A stretch of 64,000 bases of DNA from CALNXN01 sp942490645 (GTDB lineage: Bacteria; Pseudomonadota; Alphaproteobacteria; Rhodobacterales; Rhodobacteraceae), in contig CALNXN010000011.1 of the NCBI GenBank assembly GCA_942490645.1, positions 124,001 to 188,000 on the forward strand, in the 5' to 3' direction. The translations under genes and the position numbers were made by a program. Below the pieces are notes generated by a model. It was not told the DNA's origin and did not search any database. It saw only the letters and a program-made list of their open reading frames with translations. Below are positions 1 through 7,956 of this stretch, piece after piece. How positions within the stretch are numbered: the stretch's first letter is position 1; every line of letters begins with the position of its first letter.

Positions 1-392
1 ATCTGGGCAATGACGATGTCACGATCACCAACACCGGTGACCGTCTGATTGTGACCTTGCCGCAAGATATCTTGTTTGCAACTGACAGCTTTGCAGTGCG
101 TTCCGACTTGCAGCGCGATCTTTATTCTGTCGCGGGCAACTTGCAGGCCTACCCCAATTCGACCATTCAGATCATCGGTCACACCGACAGCGATGGTGAT
201 GCGGCCTATAACCAGCAATTGTCGGAGCGGCGCGCCAGTGCAGTCTCCGGTGTCTTGCTGAACGCGGGTGTGTCGCCAAACCGTATACAAGCCTTCGGTC
301 GTGGCGAAAACCAACCTGTGGCGAGCAATCTGACACCGCAGGGCAAGGCGCAAAACCGTCGCGTCGAAATCGTCATCTTGCCCAACGCGTAA
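1..392 (+). CDS. OmpA-family outer membrane protein, C-terminal part (5' end outside window)
   Basis: The reading frame is open from the first bases and ends at TAA 390-392, so only the C-terminal about 130 residues are seen. They form an OmpA/MotB-like peptidoglycan-binding domain: the GHTDSDG motif is followed by an N-x2-LSxRRA helix, then GxGENQP and the closing NRRVEI motif. In this family the domain binds diaminopimelate in peptidoglycan and tethers the outer membrane to the wall. The upstream part, which would show whether it is a beta-barrel, a lipoprotein or a YiaD-like protein, is missing. The GTG at 51 lies inside the gene and is not the start. A terminator follows at 416. Confidence 0.9.
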   Translation, partial: LGNDDVTITNTGDRLIVTLPQDILFATDSFAVRSDLQRDLYSVAGNLQAYPNSTIQIIGHTDSDGDAAYNQQLSERRASAVSGVLLNAGVSPNRIQAFGRGENQPVASNLTPQGKAQNRRVEIVILPNA

Positions 393-415
393 TCTCCTCG
401 GTCATACAATCGCTC

Positions 416-453
416 AGAGGCCCGTCGGTTCACGATGGGCCTCTTGCTTTTTG
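416..453 (+). terminator. Rho-independent terminator after the OmpA-type gene
   Basis: A perfect 8-bp stem (AGAGGCCC at 416-423 and GGGCCTCT at 437-444) with a 13-base loop is followed by a T-rich run. It lies 24 bases after the stop codon and before the start of the next gene. Confidence 0.8.
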
Positions 454-509
454 ACCAAATTGCAACAGGTTGCTTCGCAGGAAATAGCTACGGAAAGAAG
501 TTCAAAACT

Positions 510-1052
510 ATGGCTCAACACGCACTCCTCGGTCTATCCGGGTCGCTTCGTCGGGAAGCGACAAACACCAAGCTGGTGCACGAGGCCGCAAGGCTGTTCG
601 ACGCGGAATCCTTTACATTGGGCGACTTGAACCTGCCGCTTTATGATGGCGATGCAGAGGAAGAAAACGGCATTCCCGCCGCGGTGCAGCGTTTGGCGGA
701 TCAGATTGCAGCGGCTGATGCGGTGATCATATCCACGCCTGAGTACAACAAAGGCCCCTCCGGCGTGCTGAAAAACGCGCTGGACTGGGTCAGCCGCACC
801 AAAGGCGCGCCGTGGTCGGGTAAGCCCGTAGCCGTCATGTCAGCAGCGGCCGGGCGTGCGGGTGGCGAACGTGCTCAACTTGTTTTGCGCAGCTTCATGG
901 TGGCGTTTCGTCCGCGTATCTTGCAGGGGCCGGAAATCCATCTCGCCAATTCGAGCAACGAGTTTGATGACAACGGGCAGCTTACATCTGAATTCTATAC
1001 ACGTGATCTGACCGATCTGATGACTGCCTTACGCGCCGAAATCCAACGCTAG
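510..1052 (+). CDS. NADPH-dependent FMN reductase family protein
   Basis: A 180-residue flavodoxin-like reductase. Near the N-terminus is the FMN phosphate-binding loop GSLRREATN, and about residue 75 is the family hallmark PEYN-x-GPSGVLKNALDW. Such enzymes reduce FMN, quinones, azo dyes or chromate with NAD(P)H in the cytoplasm; the substrate cannot be told from sequence. The ATG at 510 is chosen because GGAAAGAAG lies 9 bases upstream and the mature fold begins there. An in-frame ATG at 435 would sit inside the preceding terminator. Its stop overlaps the stop of the convergent VOC gene in the tetranucleotide CTAG. Confidence 0.88.
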   Translation: MAQHALLGLSGSLRREATNTKLVHEAARLFDAESFTLGDLNLPLYDGDAEEENGIPAAVQRLADQIAAADAVIISTPEYNKGPSGVLKNALDWVSRTKGAPWSGKPVAVMSAAAGRAGGERAQLVLRSFMVAFRPRILQGPEIHLANSSNEFDDNGQLTSEFYTRDLTDLMTALRAEIQR

Positions 1053-1465
1053 TCCGCAGGGACGGACACTTCGACCAGGTTGCCGTCGGGATCACGAAAG
1101 TAAACGGACGTGATACGCCCTTTGGCGCCAGTGCGTGGTACTGGACCTTCTTCAATCGCGACCTGATGTGTGTTCAGATGGTCAATCCAGTCCCGGATCG
1201 GAGCATCGGTCAAAAAGCACAAGTCCGCAGTGCCGGGGGCGGCATTGACAGCGTTGGGCTGAATTTCACGCCCCTTTTGATGCAGGTTGATTTTGCTTTG
1301 CCCAAAGTTCAGCGCCCACCGTCGGACACCATCAGCGCCATCGAACTGCTCTCCACGCATCCCGAGAACCTGTGTGTAGAACCGCACGGTGTCGGGAATG
1401 CTACTGACGGTCAGCACAAGGTGGTCAATCGCGCGCACACGGCACTGAATTTGGGATTGCTGCAT
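1049..1465 (-). CDS. VOC-superfamily (glyoxalase/bleomycin resistance-like) protein
   Basis: A 138-residue protein with one vicinal-oxygen-chelate domain. It starts with IDHLVLTV (first metal-binding His) and ends with YFRDPDGNLVEVS (metal-binding Glu), the usual two-module betaalphabetabetabeta layout. Members include glyoxalases, dioxygenases and fosfomycin or bleomycin binding proteins. Length and motifs resemble the many small virulence-protein-like VOC proteins of unknown substrate. The start is the ATG at 1465. A longer open frame upstream would run through the divergent gene at 1493 and is rejected. The two divergent starts are only 27 bases apart, so promoters must overlap neighbouring coding sequence or be very compact. 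Confidence 0.85.
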   Translation of the reverse strand: MQQSQIQCRVRAIDHLVLTVSSIPDTVRFYTQVLGMRGEQFDGADGVRRWALNFGQSKINLHQKGREIQPNAVNAAPGTADLCFLTDAPIRDWIDHLNTHQVAIEEGPVPRTGAKGRITSVYFRDPDGNLVEVSVPAD

Positions 1466-1492
1466 GTCTGGTGACCTTGATAAGCAGGTTGC

Positions 1493-2293
1493 ATGACACA
1501 CAATGGCGTGCCCCCTAAGATAAGTCAAAACGATGAAATGGATCCGGCGCGCGCGGCGGCATTCGAGGTTACACTTGGGACTGAGCCAAGTGTTGAAGCG
1601 GGCACCCCACTGCCGCCATTCTTTCACCAACTCTATTTTTGGACACCGCAACCGCCAAATGCTTTGGGGCGTGATGGGCACCCCAAAGTTGGTGGGTTGA
1701 TCCCCAACATGGGGCTTCCAAGACGCATGTGGGCCGGTGGACGCCTGACGTTCGAAGCGCCACTCTTGGCCGGGCAACTTGCGACAAAGACAAGCATTTG
1801 CGAAAACCACGTGCGCAAAGAAGGTCGTACCGGGCCGCTCGGGCTGGTGACATTACGCCATGAGATGCGCCAGAACGGTAAGCTGTGCCTGACCGAATGG
1901 CAGGATCTGGTCTACCGCGAGGATCCGACGCCCGATGCCCCGCGTGCGGTCGCACCTGTCGCGCGTGACGACGAAGAAGAAAGCATGGACGTCTCATTTG
2001 ATGCCACGCTGCTTTTTCGATATTCCGCGCTGACGTTCAACGGGCACCGTATTCACTATGATCTGGACTATGCGCGTGATGTCGAAGGTTATGCGGGGTT
2101 GGTCGTGCATGGCCCATTGTTGGCGCAACATCTTATGCTCATGGCGCAAGCCGCATTGGGGCCGCTTCGCACATTCTCCTTTCGCGCCACGTCGCCGTTG
2201 ATGCACTACGAAGCGGCGACGCTTTGCCGCAAAGGCCGCGAATTATGGGTGCGCGCCCCTGATGGCCGGCAGTGTATGCAGGCCTCGGCTTGA
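1493..2293 (+). CDS. FAS1-like/MaoC-type double-hotdog dehydratase (mesaconyl-C4-CoA hydratase-like)
   Basis: A 266-residue protein that matches my recollection of the FAS1-like dehydratase family, with an N-terminal hotdog half (about 1-140) and a MaoC-like C-terminal half. The C-terminal half contains RYSALTFNGHRIHYD and later GLVVHGPLLAQHLM; the N-H-x-I-H-Y-D segment carries the catalytic Asp/His type of hydratase-2 enzymes. Relatives hydrate mesaconyl-C4-CoA, itaconyl-CoA or similar acyl-CoAs, or act as 3-hydroxyacyl-ACP dehydratases. The precise substrate here is not determined. The start at 1493 has only a weak SD (AGCAGG); an in-frame ATG at 1538 is an alternative. Confidence 0.75.
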   Translation: MTHNGVPPKISQNDEMDPARAAAFEVTLGTEPSVEAGTPLPPFFHQLYFWTPQPPNALGRDGHPKVGGLIPNMGLPRRMWAGGRLTFEAPLLAGQLATKTSICENHVRKEGRTGPLGLVTLRHEMRQNGKLCLTEWQDLVYREDPTPDAPRAVAPVARDDEEESMDVSFDATLLFRYSALTFNGHRIHYDLDYARDVEGYAGLVVHGPLLAQHLMLMAQAALGPLRTFSFRATSPLMHYEAATLCRKGRELWVRAPDGRQCMQASA

Positions 2294-2296
2294 CGG

Positions 2297-3328
2297 TCAA
2301 AAAGACGCGGCCACCTCAAAACCATCTGGGATCGCATCAATGTCCTCCAACACCAGATCGGCCATGACCTGCGCTACCTTTGGCGCCATGCCAAAGCCGA
2401 TCTTGAACCCACCATTCGCTATGAAATGCTCTGGACGATCTGGCCAGTGTCCCAACATGGGCGCGCGGCTTCGGCTGCGTGGGCGCACACCGGCCCAACG
2501 GTCAATCAGCGGGGCTTGGCGAAGGGCAGGCAGGGCCGCGCGCGCCTTGTCGATCAAAACGTCAACCTGTGCATCTGTCTGCGAGGCGTGCACGTATTCA
2601 CGTTCCGATGTCGATCCGATCGCAACCGTTCCGTCCCCGTGCGGGACAATATGCAAGCCGTCTACAAACAGTTGCGGTGAAAGGCGCGCATCAAATTTGA
2701 ACAGGGCTGCCTGACCTTTCACACCATTTCCGACGCTGCGGTGGTGCCTTGCATTCAACACCTCCAATCCCGCGATGCCCGTCGCCCAGACTATGCGTCC
2801 CCGGTCCGGCGCTTCAGTCACGATGTCGACATCGTGTGAAGCAAGTGCCGCGACCAGTGCCTCACAGGCGCGGCGCGGATGAATGCGCGCGCTCAGCGTA
2901 TCCTTGATCAACCAGCCCGTTGGGGAGTGCGGCGCCCAAGGCGTATCTGTCGCACGGATCACCTCCCACGTTGCCGCATCTTGCCAAAGGATCTTTGCGG
3001 TCTCGGCGCGTTTGTGGGCCAATGCAAGTGCCGCGTCATCCGCAATAGGCTGAAGCCGACCACTGCGCAGATACCCGGCACTCAATCCGCCGCGGCCTTC
3101 GACTTCCTGCCAGAAAGCGGCGGCCCCCAACAAGCTGTCCAACTGAAATGCCTTCTTGGCGTTCCAGTTTTCAGGCACGTGGGGGGCCAAGGCGCCGACG
3201 ATGCCGCCGCTACTGCCGGCGGCCGGGCCATAAGGATCAATCACCTGCACCTTCGCGCCCCGCTGCACGCAGGCCCAAGCGATGGACAGACCAAAAATAC
3301 CGGCGCCGCGCACCGTCACATCGCCCAT
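2297..3328 (-). CDS. FAD-dependent oxidoreductase of the DAO family, MnmC C-domain-like
   Basis: A 343-residue flavoprotein of the D-amino-acid/glycine oxidase fold. The N-terminus has the dinucleotide-binding GAGIFG loop and an acidic Asp after the second strand (QVIDPYG); the C-terminus has WAGVRPRSRSRAPMLG and NGGFKIGFGMAP, resembling the FAD-closing segment of MnmC and ThiO-type enzymes. In bifunctional MnmC this domain removes the carboxymethyl group from cmnm5s2U34 of tRNA. Here a separate MnmD gene starts divergently 62 bases away, which supports, but does not prove, the same job. The ATG at 3328 is chosen over a TTG two codons upstream, with GAGGG about 10 bases before it. Confidence 0.72.
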   Translation of the reverse strand: MGDVTVRGAGIFGLSIAWACVQRGAKVQVIDPYGPAAGSSGGIVGALAPHVPENWNAKKAFQLDSLLGAAAFWQEVEGRGGLSAGYLRSGRLQPIADDAALALAHKRAETAKILWQDAATWEVIRATDTPWAPHSPTGWLIKDTLSARIHPRRACEALVAALASHDVDIVTEAPDRGRIVWATGIAGLEVLNARHHRSVGNGVKGQAALFKFDARLSPQLFVDGLHIVPHGDGTVAIGSTSEREYVHASQTDAQVDVLIDKARAALPALRQAPLIDRWAGVRPRSRSRAPMLGHWPDRPEHFIANGGFKIGFGMAPKVAQVMADLVLEDIDAIPDGFEVAASF

Positions 3329-3390
3329 TGCCAAAATCCACCCTCTCGCCCAGTGTCACGCCAGTTAAACGCTACTTACAAGGCAACACC

Positions 3391-4068
3391 GTGCAGAACC
3401 AGACGGCAGATGTAACCTGGAAAGACAATGGCGTACCGGTCTCAGTTCATTTCGATGATCCCTATTTCAGCCTCGAAGGCGGGATGGAGGAAACACGTCA
3501 TGTGTTCTTGCAGGGCAATGACCTACCAAGCAGGTTTTGTGACGGCTTTCACATCGCAGAACTGGGTTTCGGGACGGGGCTGAGCTTTCTCACGACGCTG
3601 CAAGCCTGGCGCGAAACCGGGCAGGATGGCCGTTTGATGTTCACTAGTTTTGAGGCGTTTCCGATGACGCGCGATGATCTGGCCCTTGCGTTGAAGCAGT
3701 TTGAGGATCTGAGTCCCTTGGCATCTGATTTACTGGACGTATGGCCGCCAGAGGTTGGGACGGTCCAACTGGGTGGCGATGTCGCGCTGGAGGTTGTGTT
3801 GGGTGATGTCCGTCGCACCTTGCCGCAATGGGGTGGCGCGGCGGATGCTTGGTTTCTTGATGGGTTTTCGCCGGCCAAGAACCCTGAGATGTGGTCCCCC
3901 GAGGTGATGCAGCAGGTCGCCAAGCACACCGCTCCGGGCGGTAGCCTTGCAACCTATACTGCGGCAGGTTTTGTGCGTCGCAGTCTGGCCGAGGTCGGCT
4001 TTGCGGTAGAGCGCACGCCTGGTTTTGGCCGCAAACGCCACATGACACGTGGGGTTTTTCGCGCGTGA
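3391..4068 (+). CDS. mnmD: tRNA (5-methylaminomethyl-2-thiouridine)(34)-methyltransferase MnmD
   Basis: A 225-residue stand-alone version of the MnmC N-terminal domain, which adds the last methyl group of mnm5s2U at the wobble position of tRNA. The SAM-binding motif AELGFGTGLSFL lies near residue 55, and the DUF752 signature WFLDGFSPAKNPEMW near residue 155. The start is GTG 3391: it begins the family-typical N-terminus and has a CAAGG element 8 bases upstream. A longer frame would run into the divergent oxidoreductase. The stop overlaps the GTG start of the next gene (GTGA), so the two are translationally coupled. Confidence 0.9.
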   Translation: MQNQTADVTWKDNGVPVSVHFDDPYFSLEGGMEETRHVFLQGNDLPSRFCDGFHIAELGFGTGLSFLTTLQAWRETGQDGRLMFTSFEAFPMTRDDLALALKQFEDLSPLASDLLDVWPPEVGTVQLGGDVALEVVLGDVRRTLPQWGGAADAWFLDGFSPAKNPEMWSPEVMQQVAKHTAPGGSLATYTAAGFVRRSLAEVGFAVERTPGFGRKRHMTRGVFRA

Positions 4069-4934
4069 GTCAGGGCAATAATGTGCCCTTGGGCGTGACG
4101 CTTATGGTCCTGACGACCATCGTGTTCGCGCTGCAAGATGGTATCTCGCGTCATTTGGCGGTTGAGTATAACACCCTGATGGTCGTGATGATCCGATACT
4201 GGTTCTTTGCGGTTTTCGTGATCGTGGTTGCTGGTCGGCGTGCGGGTGGCGTGCGCGCTGCGGCACAGACCAGTCAACCGCTGCTGCAGGGGTTGCGGGG
4301 TTTGATACTGGCCTTGCAAATTTGTGTCGCGGTGATTGGCTTTTCGGTACTTGGCCTTGTCGAAAGCCATGCGGTTTTTGCCTGTTATCCGTTAATGATA
4401 GCCGCCCTGTCCGGACCTATTCTGGGCGAAAAGGTCGGTTGGCGGCGATGGGCCGCGATCGCTGTCGGGTTCGTCGGCGTTTTGATCATTCTTCAACCCA
4501 GCGGCGGCGTGTTTGATCCGCTCGCCATCATACCGTTGGTTGCTGCCATGATGTTTGCCATCTATGGGCTGCTGACCCGATATGTGGCACGCCAAGACAC
4601 CTCGGCCACAAGTTTTTTCTGGACGGGTACGGTCGGTGCGGTCTGCATGACTGCGATCGGCGTGTGGTTTTGGGAGCCGATGGCGCCGCGCGATTGGGGT
4701 TGGATGGGGACGCTGTGCCTGACGGGTGCGCTGGGCCACTACATGCTGATCAAGTGCTACGAGGCCGCCGAAGCCAGCGCCGTGCAACCCTTCGCCTACT
4801 TTCAGTTGCCGTTTGCCGCAGCACTTGGGATCGTGGTTTTTGACGAGACGGTGCGGATAAATGTCGCCGTTGGCGCTGCGATCATTGTACTTGCGGGGCT
4901 ATTCACCTTTTGGCGCGAACGCCAGAAGGGTTGA
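4065..4934 (+). CDS. EamA/DMT-family inner membrane transporter
   Basis: A 289-residue protein with about ten predicted transmembrane helices in two EamA halves. The first half ends with the conserved stretch that includes AALSGPILGEKVGWRRW; the second half has AVQPFAYFQLPFAA and the closing FDE. DMT exporters move metabolites or amino acids out of, or small solutes across, the inner membrane; no substrate can be inferred. It begins with GTG overlapping the mnmD stop. Its 3' end overlaps the convergent lytic transglycosylase gene by 36 bases, so no intrinsic terminator separates them. Confidence 0.88.
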   Translation: MSQGNNVPLGVTLMVLTTIVFALQDGISRHLAVEYNTLMVVMIRYWFFAVFVIVVAGRRAGGVRAAAQTSQPLLQGLRGLILALQICVAVIGFSVLGLVESHAVFACYPLMIAALSGPILGEKVGWRRWAAIAVGFVGVLIILQPSGGVFDPLAIIPLVAAMMFAIYGLLTRYVARQDTSATSFFWTGTVGAVCMTAIGVWFWEPMAPRDWGWMGTLCLTGALGHYMLIKCYEAAEASAVQPFAYFQLPFAAALGIVVFDETVRINVAVGAAIIVLAGLFTFWRERQKG

Positions 4935-6872
4935 ACCAGTCAGCTCTTGTGAGAACGGCCTCGGCAGTGGGTTCTTGCCCAACCGCGCCCGGTAGATCGG
5001 AAGGCTTTCCGCGACCCGCATGACATAGTTGCGCGTTTCGCGGAAAGGAATGTGCTCGATCCAGTCCACGATGTCGATCTGACCTTCGCGCGGGTCGCCA
5101 TAGATTCGCATCCAGCGGTCAGGCCGGCTTGGTCCTGCGTTATATCCCGCAGAGATCATCACGACATTGCCGCTGAATTGGCGCGCCAGTGTTGCCAGAT
5201 ACGCAGCCCCAAGCTCGGCGGCATATTCGGGGTCTGTGGTCAGGCGCTCTGTTGAGTGCTCTTTCTTACGGCCAAGCCCTGCGGCGACCTCCCGGCCCGT
5301 TGCGGGCATGATTTGCATCAACCCGCGCGCACCAACACCACTGCGCACTCTGGCGTCGAATTCGCTTTCGCGTCTGGCGATCGACAGCACCATTTCAGGA
5401 GCCATCGGGAGCGATTGGTCCGCCAGAGGGTGCAACGGGTAATACGCAGCAGGTGCCACCAATCCGCGCCGTGCCGCGCGTTTTCCGATCATGACGGCGA
5501 GGTGGGGTTGATCTGCATCCAGCGCCGCTTGACCCAGTTGGATGGCCTCTGCTTCTGACAGGCTCTCCGCCAGATGGGTCCAGAAACGCTCTGCCAAATC
5601 CAACTCGCCCGATGCCTGCAACAGCATTCCTGCTTCAAAAACAGCAGACTCGGCGAAATCTGCGTCACGCCAACTGCCCGGTGTATCGACACCGTTGAGT
5701 TCGGGGTCAAATGGCAAACCGGCGCGTTCAGCGGCCAGCAACCCGTAGAAAGACGTCTGGTATTGCGCACCTTCGGTATAGGCCTGATCCGCGCCGGCAG
5801 CATCGCCCATCGCTTCAAGCGCCCGTCCACGCCAATAGCCAGCGCGCCCTTTGGAAATCGGTGACTTAACGGCGGCATTGTGATTGTTGAAGTGGTTCAA
5901 AGCAATTTCGGGGTCGTTCAACTTGGTCAAAGCGATGTAGCCTGCGATCCACTCCAGATCGGCATAGTTGGATCCTTCAGTCAGGAAATGCCGGGCGGCC
6001 AGAGCGTAGGCGCGTTTGGGGTCGCCATCGCGCATCTCATCGCGGGCCAGAGCACGCCGACGATTGCCCCATGCTTCGGGCTCCCCAAGGGCTGTCGCAC
6101 TTGTTGAGCGTTCGAGCAGCAGCGCTTTGGTATCGGCCATCCGGCCTTTGCGTGCGCGCCAGACAAAACGATCATATTGCAGCCCAGGGTCGTTTGCATG
6201 GCTCTTTGGAACTGCGTCAATCAACGTATCAACGCCCTTGGCCCGCTTTTGCAGGGCAATACGCGCCTTGGCCACGACAACATTCGCCTTGGGCACCAGA
6301 TCATACATGCGTTGTGCGTTCTCAAAGGCACCGCGCCACAGCATTTTGTCGAGCCGTCTGGCATGGTGCGGCTTTAAAAGCGCGTCATGTTCGGCCAAAA
6401 AAAGCGCGTGGTTAACGCTGCCCATCGGCATGGTTTGCCATGTGTCGATCAAAAGCGCCTCGGCTTCATCCTTGCGACCAGCGCGGATCAGAGCGGCAGA
6501 TTGTGCCAGAACGCCATTGGCTGTCTGCGCAGGCATTTCCGTAAAAAATGCAAGGATCGCAACATCGTCTTCGCGGATCACCGCACGTTCGGACTGGCGG
6601 CGCAAATACGCCTCTCCCGGCCAGTTGGGGCGCCGGATCAAGAAATCCGCGACCTCCTCAAATGTCCCGTAGCCCGCGCGCAAGCGATGCCATTCGATGA
6701 CGTCTGCGGCCGCCTGGCCATCGCGGGATGCAAGTTGCGCGGCCACCTGCCAATTTCCGTCTCGCATGGCGTCCATGGCCCAACCGAGCGGACGCGGACG
6801 TTCCGCGGCAGCAGGAAGCGCCAGCGCGAAAAGCACAAGCAAGGTGGTTAGGCAGCGTCTCATCTCTTGCAT
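4899..6872 (-). CDS. slt: Soluble lytic murein transglycosylase
   Basis: A 657-residue periplasmic enzyme that cleaves peptidoglycan between MurNAc and GlcNAc with formation of 1,6-anhydroMurNAc. A Sec signal peptide (MRRCLTTLLVLFALALPAAA, from the second Met) precedes a long alpha-helical, superhelical U/L-type region. The C-terminal SLT domain has the catalytic Glu in SIARRESEFD near residue 500, then GLMQIMPATG and SAGYNAGP. Start choice is between ATG 6872 and ATG 6863; both give an intact signal peptide. Further upstream Met codons (6899, 6920) would add a charged extension. It converges on the EamA gene with a 36-base overlap. Confidence 0.9.
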   Translation of the reverse strand: MQEMRRCLTTLLVLFALALPAAAERPRPLGWAMDAMRDGNWQVAAQLASRDGQAAADVIEWHRLRAGYGTFEEVADFLIRRPNWPGEAYLRRQSERAVIREDDVAILAFFTEMPAQTANGVLAQSAALIRAGRKDEAEALLIDTWQTMPMGSVNHALFLAEHDALLKPHHARRLDKMLWRGAFENAQRMYDLVPKANVVVAKARIALQKRAKGVDTLIDAVPKSHANDPGLQYDRFVWRARKGRMADTKALLLERSTSATALGEPEAWGNRRRALARDEMRDGDPKRAYALAARHFLTEGSNYADLEWIAGYIALTKLNDPEIALNHFNNHNAAVKSPISKGRAGYWRGRALEAMGDAAGADQAYTEGAQYQTSFYGLLAAERAGLPFDPELNGVDTPGSWRDADFAESAVFEAGMLLQASGELDLAERFWTHLAESLSEAEAIQLGQAALDADQPHLAVMIGKRAARRGLVAPAAYYPLHPLADQSLPMAPEMVLSIARRESEFDARVRSGVGARGLMQIMPATGREVAAGLGRKKEHSTERLTTDPEYAAELGAAYLATLARQFSGNVVMISAGYNAGPSRPDRWMRIYGDPREGQIDIVDWIEHIPFRETRNYVMRVAESLPIYRARLGKNPLPRPFSQELTGSTLLAFAPKGE

Positions 6873-6961
6873 TTCCCACGTATTGAAGGCTAGAGGCATC
6901 GTTACATATCGCACGGACATAAGGCTTTAAAACACTATGTCACTTAAATGCGGTTAAACTC

Positions 6962-6990
6962 AGGCCATTTATCGGCCTTTTGATAAAAGG
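6962..6990 (+). promoter_or_regulatory. Two mutually exclusive hairpins over the dapA ribosome binding site
   Basis: AGGCC (6962-6966) can pair with GGCCT (6974-6978). Alternatively CCTTTT (6976-6981) pairs perfectly with AAAAGG (6985-6990) across a GAT loop, which would hide the SD. The two stems share bases 6976-6978, so they exclude each other. A translational switch is an inference from this geometry. Confidence 0.4.
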
Positions 6991-6999
6991 AGCGTGAAC

Positions 7000-7875
7000 A
7001 TGTTCAAAGGCTCAATGCCTGCCCTCGTCACCCCGTTTCGAAACGGCGAGTTGGATCTGGATGCGCTCAAGAAACTGGTCGAATGGCATATCGGCGAAGG
7101 CTCCAATGGCCTCGTGCCGGTCGGTACCACAGGTGAAAGCCCGACGCTTACGCACAAAGAGCATGAAACCGTGGTCGAGGAGGTCGTGAAAGCCGCCGCA
7201 GGCCGTATCCCGGTCATTGCTGGTGCCGGATCGAATAACACGGTCGAAGCGATGCGCCTTGCCCAGCATGCCGAAAAAGTTGGGGCCGACGCCCTATTGG
7301 TGGTGACACCCTATTACAACAAGCCCACGCAGCGCGGTTTGATCGCACATTTCACGGCTTTGCATGATTGCTGCGATCTGCCGATCATCATCTACAATAT
7401 CCCGCCGCGCTCCGTGATCGACATGTCACCCGAGACAATGGGCGAGCTGGCCAAATTGCCGCGTATTGTGGGGGTCAAGGACGCGACCGGCGATCTGGCG
7501 AGGGTCAGCTATCAGCGCATGACCTGCGGCCCGGATTTCGCGCAATTGTCCGGTGAAGATGCCACGGCGCATGGGTTCAACGCGCAGGGTGGGGTCGGGT
7601 GCATTTCCGTGACCGCGAATGTTGCGCCAAAGATGCTGAGCGAAATGCAGGCAGCCTGCGCTGCGGGGGATTACGCGAAGGCGCTTGATATTCAGGACCG
7701 CCTGATGCCGTTGCACAAAGCGATTTTCACGGAGCCGGGGTTGGTTGGCGTGAAATATGCGATGTCTCAGCTTGATCTGTGTTCCGAAGAGGTGCGATTG
7801 CCGCTGACCAGCCTGTCGGATGACACGAAAGCGCTGGTCAATGAAGGCTTGCGGCACGCCGGTCTGATGAACTGA
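7000..7875 (+). CDS. dapA: 4-hydroxy-tetrahydrodipicolinate synthase
   Basis: A 291-residue (beta/alpha)8 aldolase that condenses pyruvate with aspartate semialdehyde, the first committed step to diaminopimelate and lysine. Landmarks are GTTGE (Thr43/44), TPYYNKPTQ, the catalytic Tyr132 and Arg137 in IIYNIPPRS, and the Schiff-base Lys160 in GVKDATG. The start is the ATG at 7000, not the in-frame GTG at 6994: AAGGAG at 6987-6992 is 7 bases from the ATG but only one from the GTG. A strong terminator follows at 7913, so it is probably monocistronic. Confidence 0.96.
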   Translation: MFKGSMPALVTPFRNGELDLDALKKLVEWHIGEGSNGLVPVGTTGESPTLTHKEHETVVEEVVKAAAGRIPVIAGAGSNNTVEAMRLAQHAEKVGADALLVVTPYYNKPTQRGLIAHFTALHDCCDLPIIIYNIPPRSVIDMSPETMGELAKLPRIVGVKDATGDLARVSYQRMTCGPDFAQLSGEDATAHGFNAQGGVGCISVTANVAPKMLSEMQAACAAGDYAKALDIQDRLMPLHKAIFTEPGLVGVKYAMSQLDLCSEEVRLPLTSLSDDTKALVNEGLRHAGLMN

Positions 7876-7912
7876 GCATAAGTTGACACGACCTGTCATA
7901 GGGTTAGCTTTC

Positions 7913-7943
7913 AAGGGGTGCCAACAGGCGCCCCTTTTCATTT
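7913..7943 (+). terminator. Rho-independent terminator of dapA
   Basis: A 10-bp stem (AAGGGGTGCC and GGCGCCCCTT, one G-T pair) with an AACA tetraloop ends at 7936 and is followed by TTCATTT. It sits 38 bases after the dapA stop and just before the SD of the next gene. Confidence 0.85.
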
Positions 7944-7956
7944 GTCGGAGCCTACT

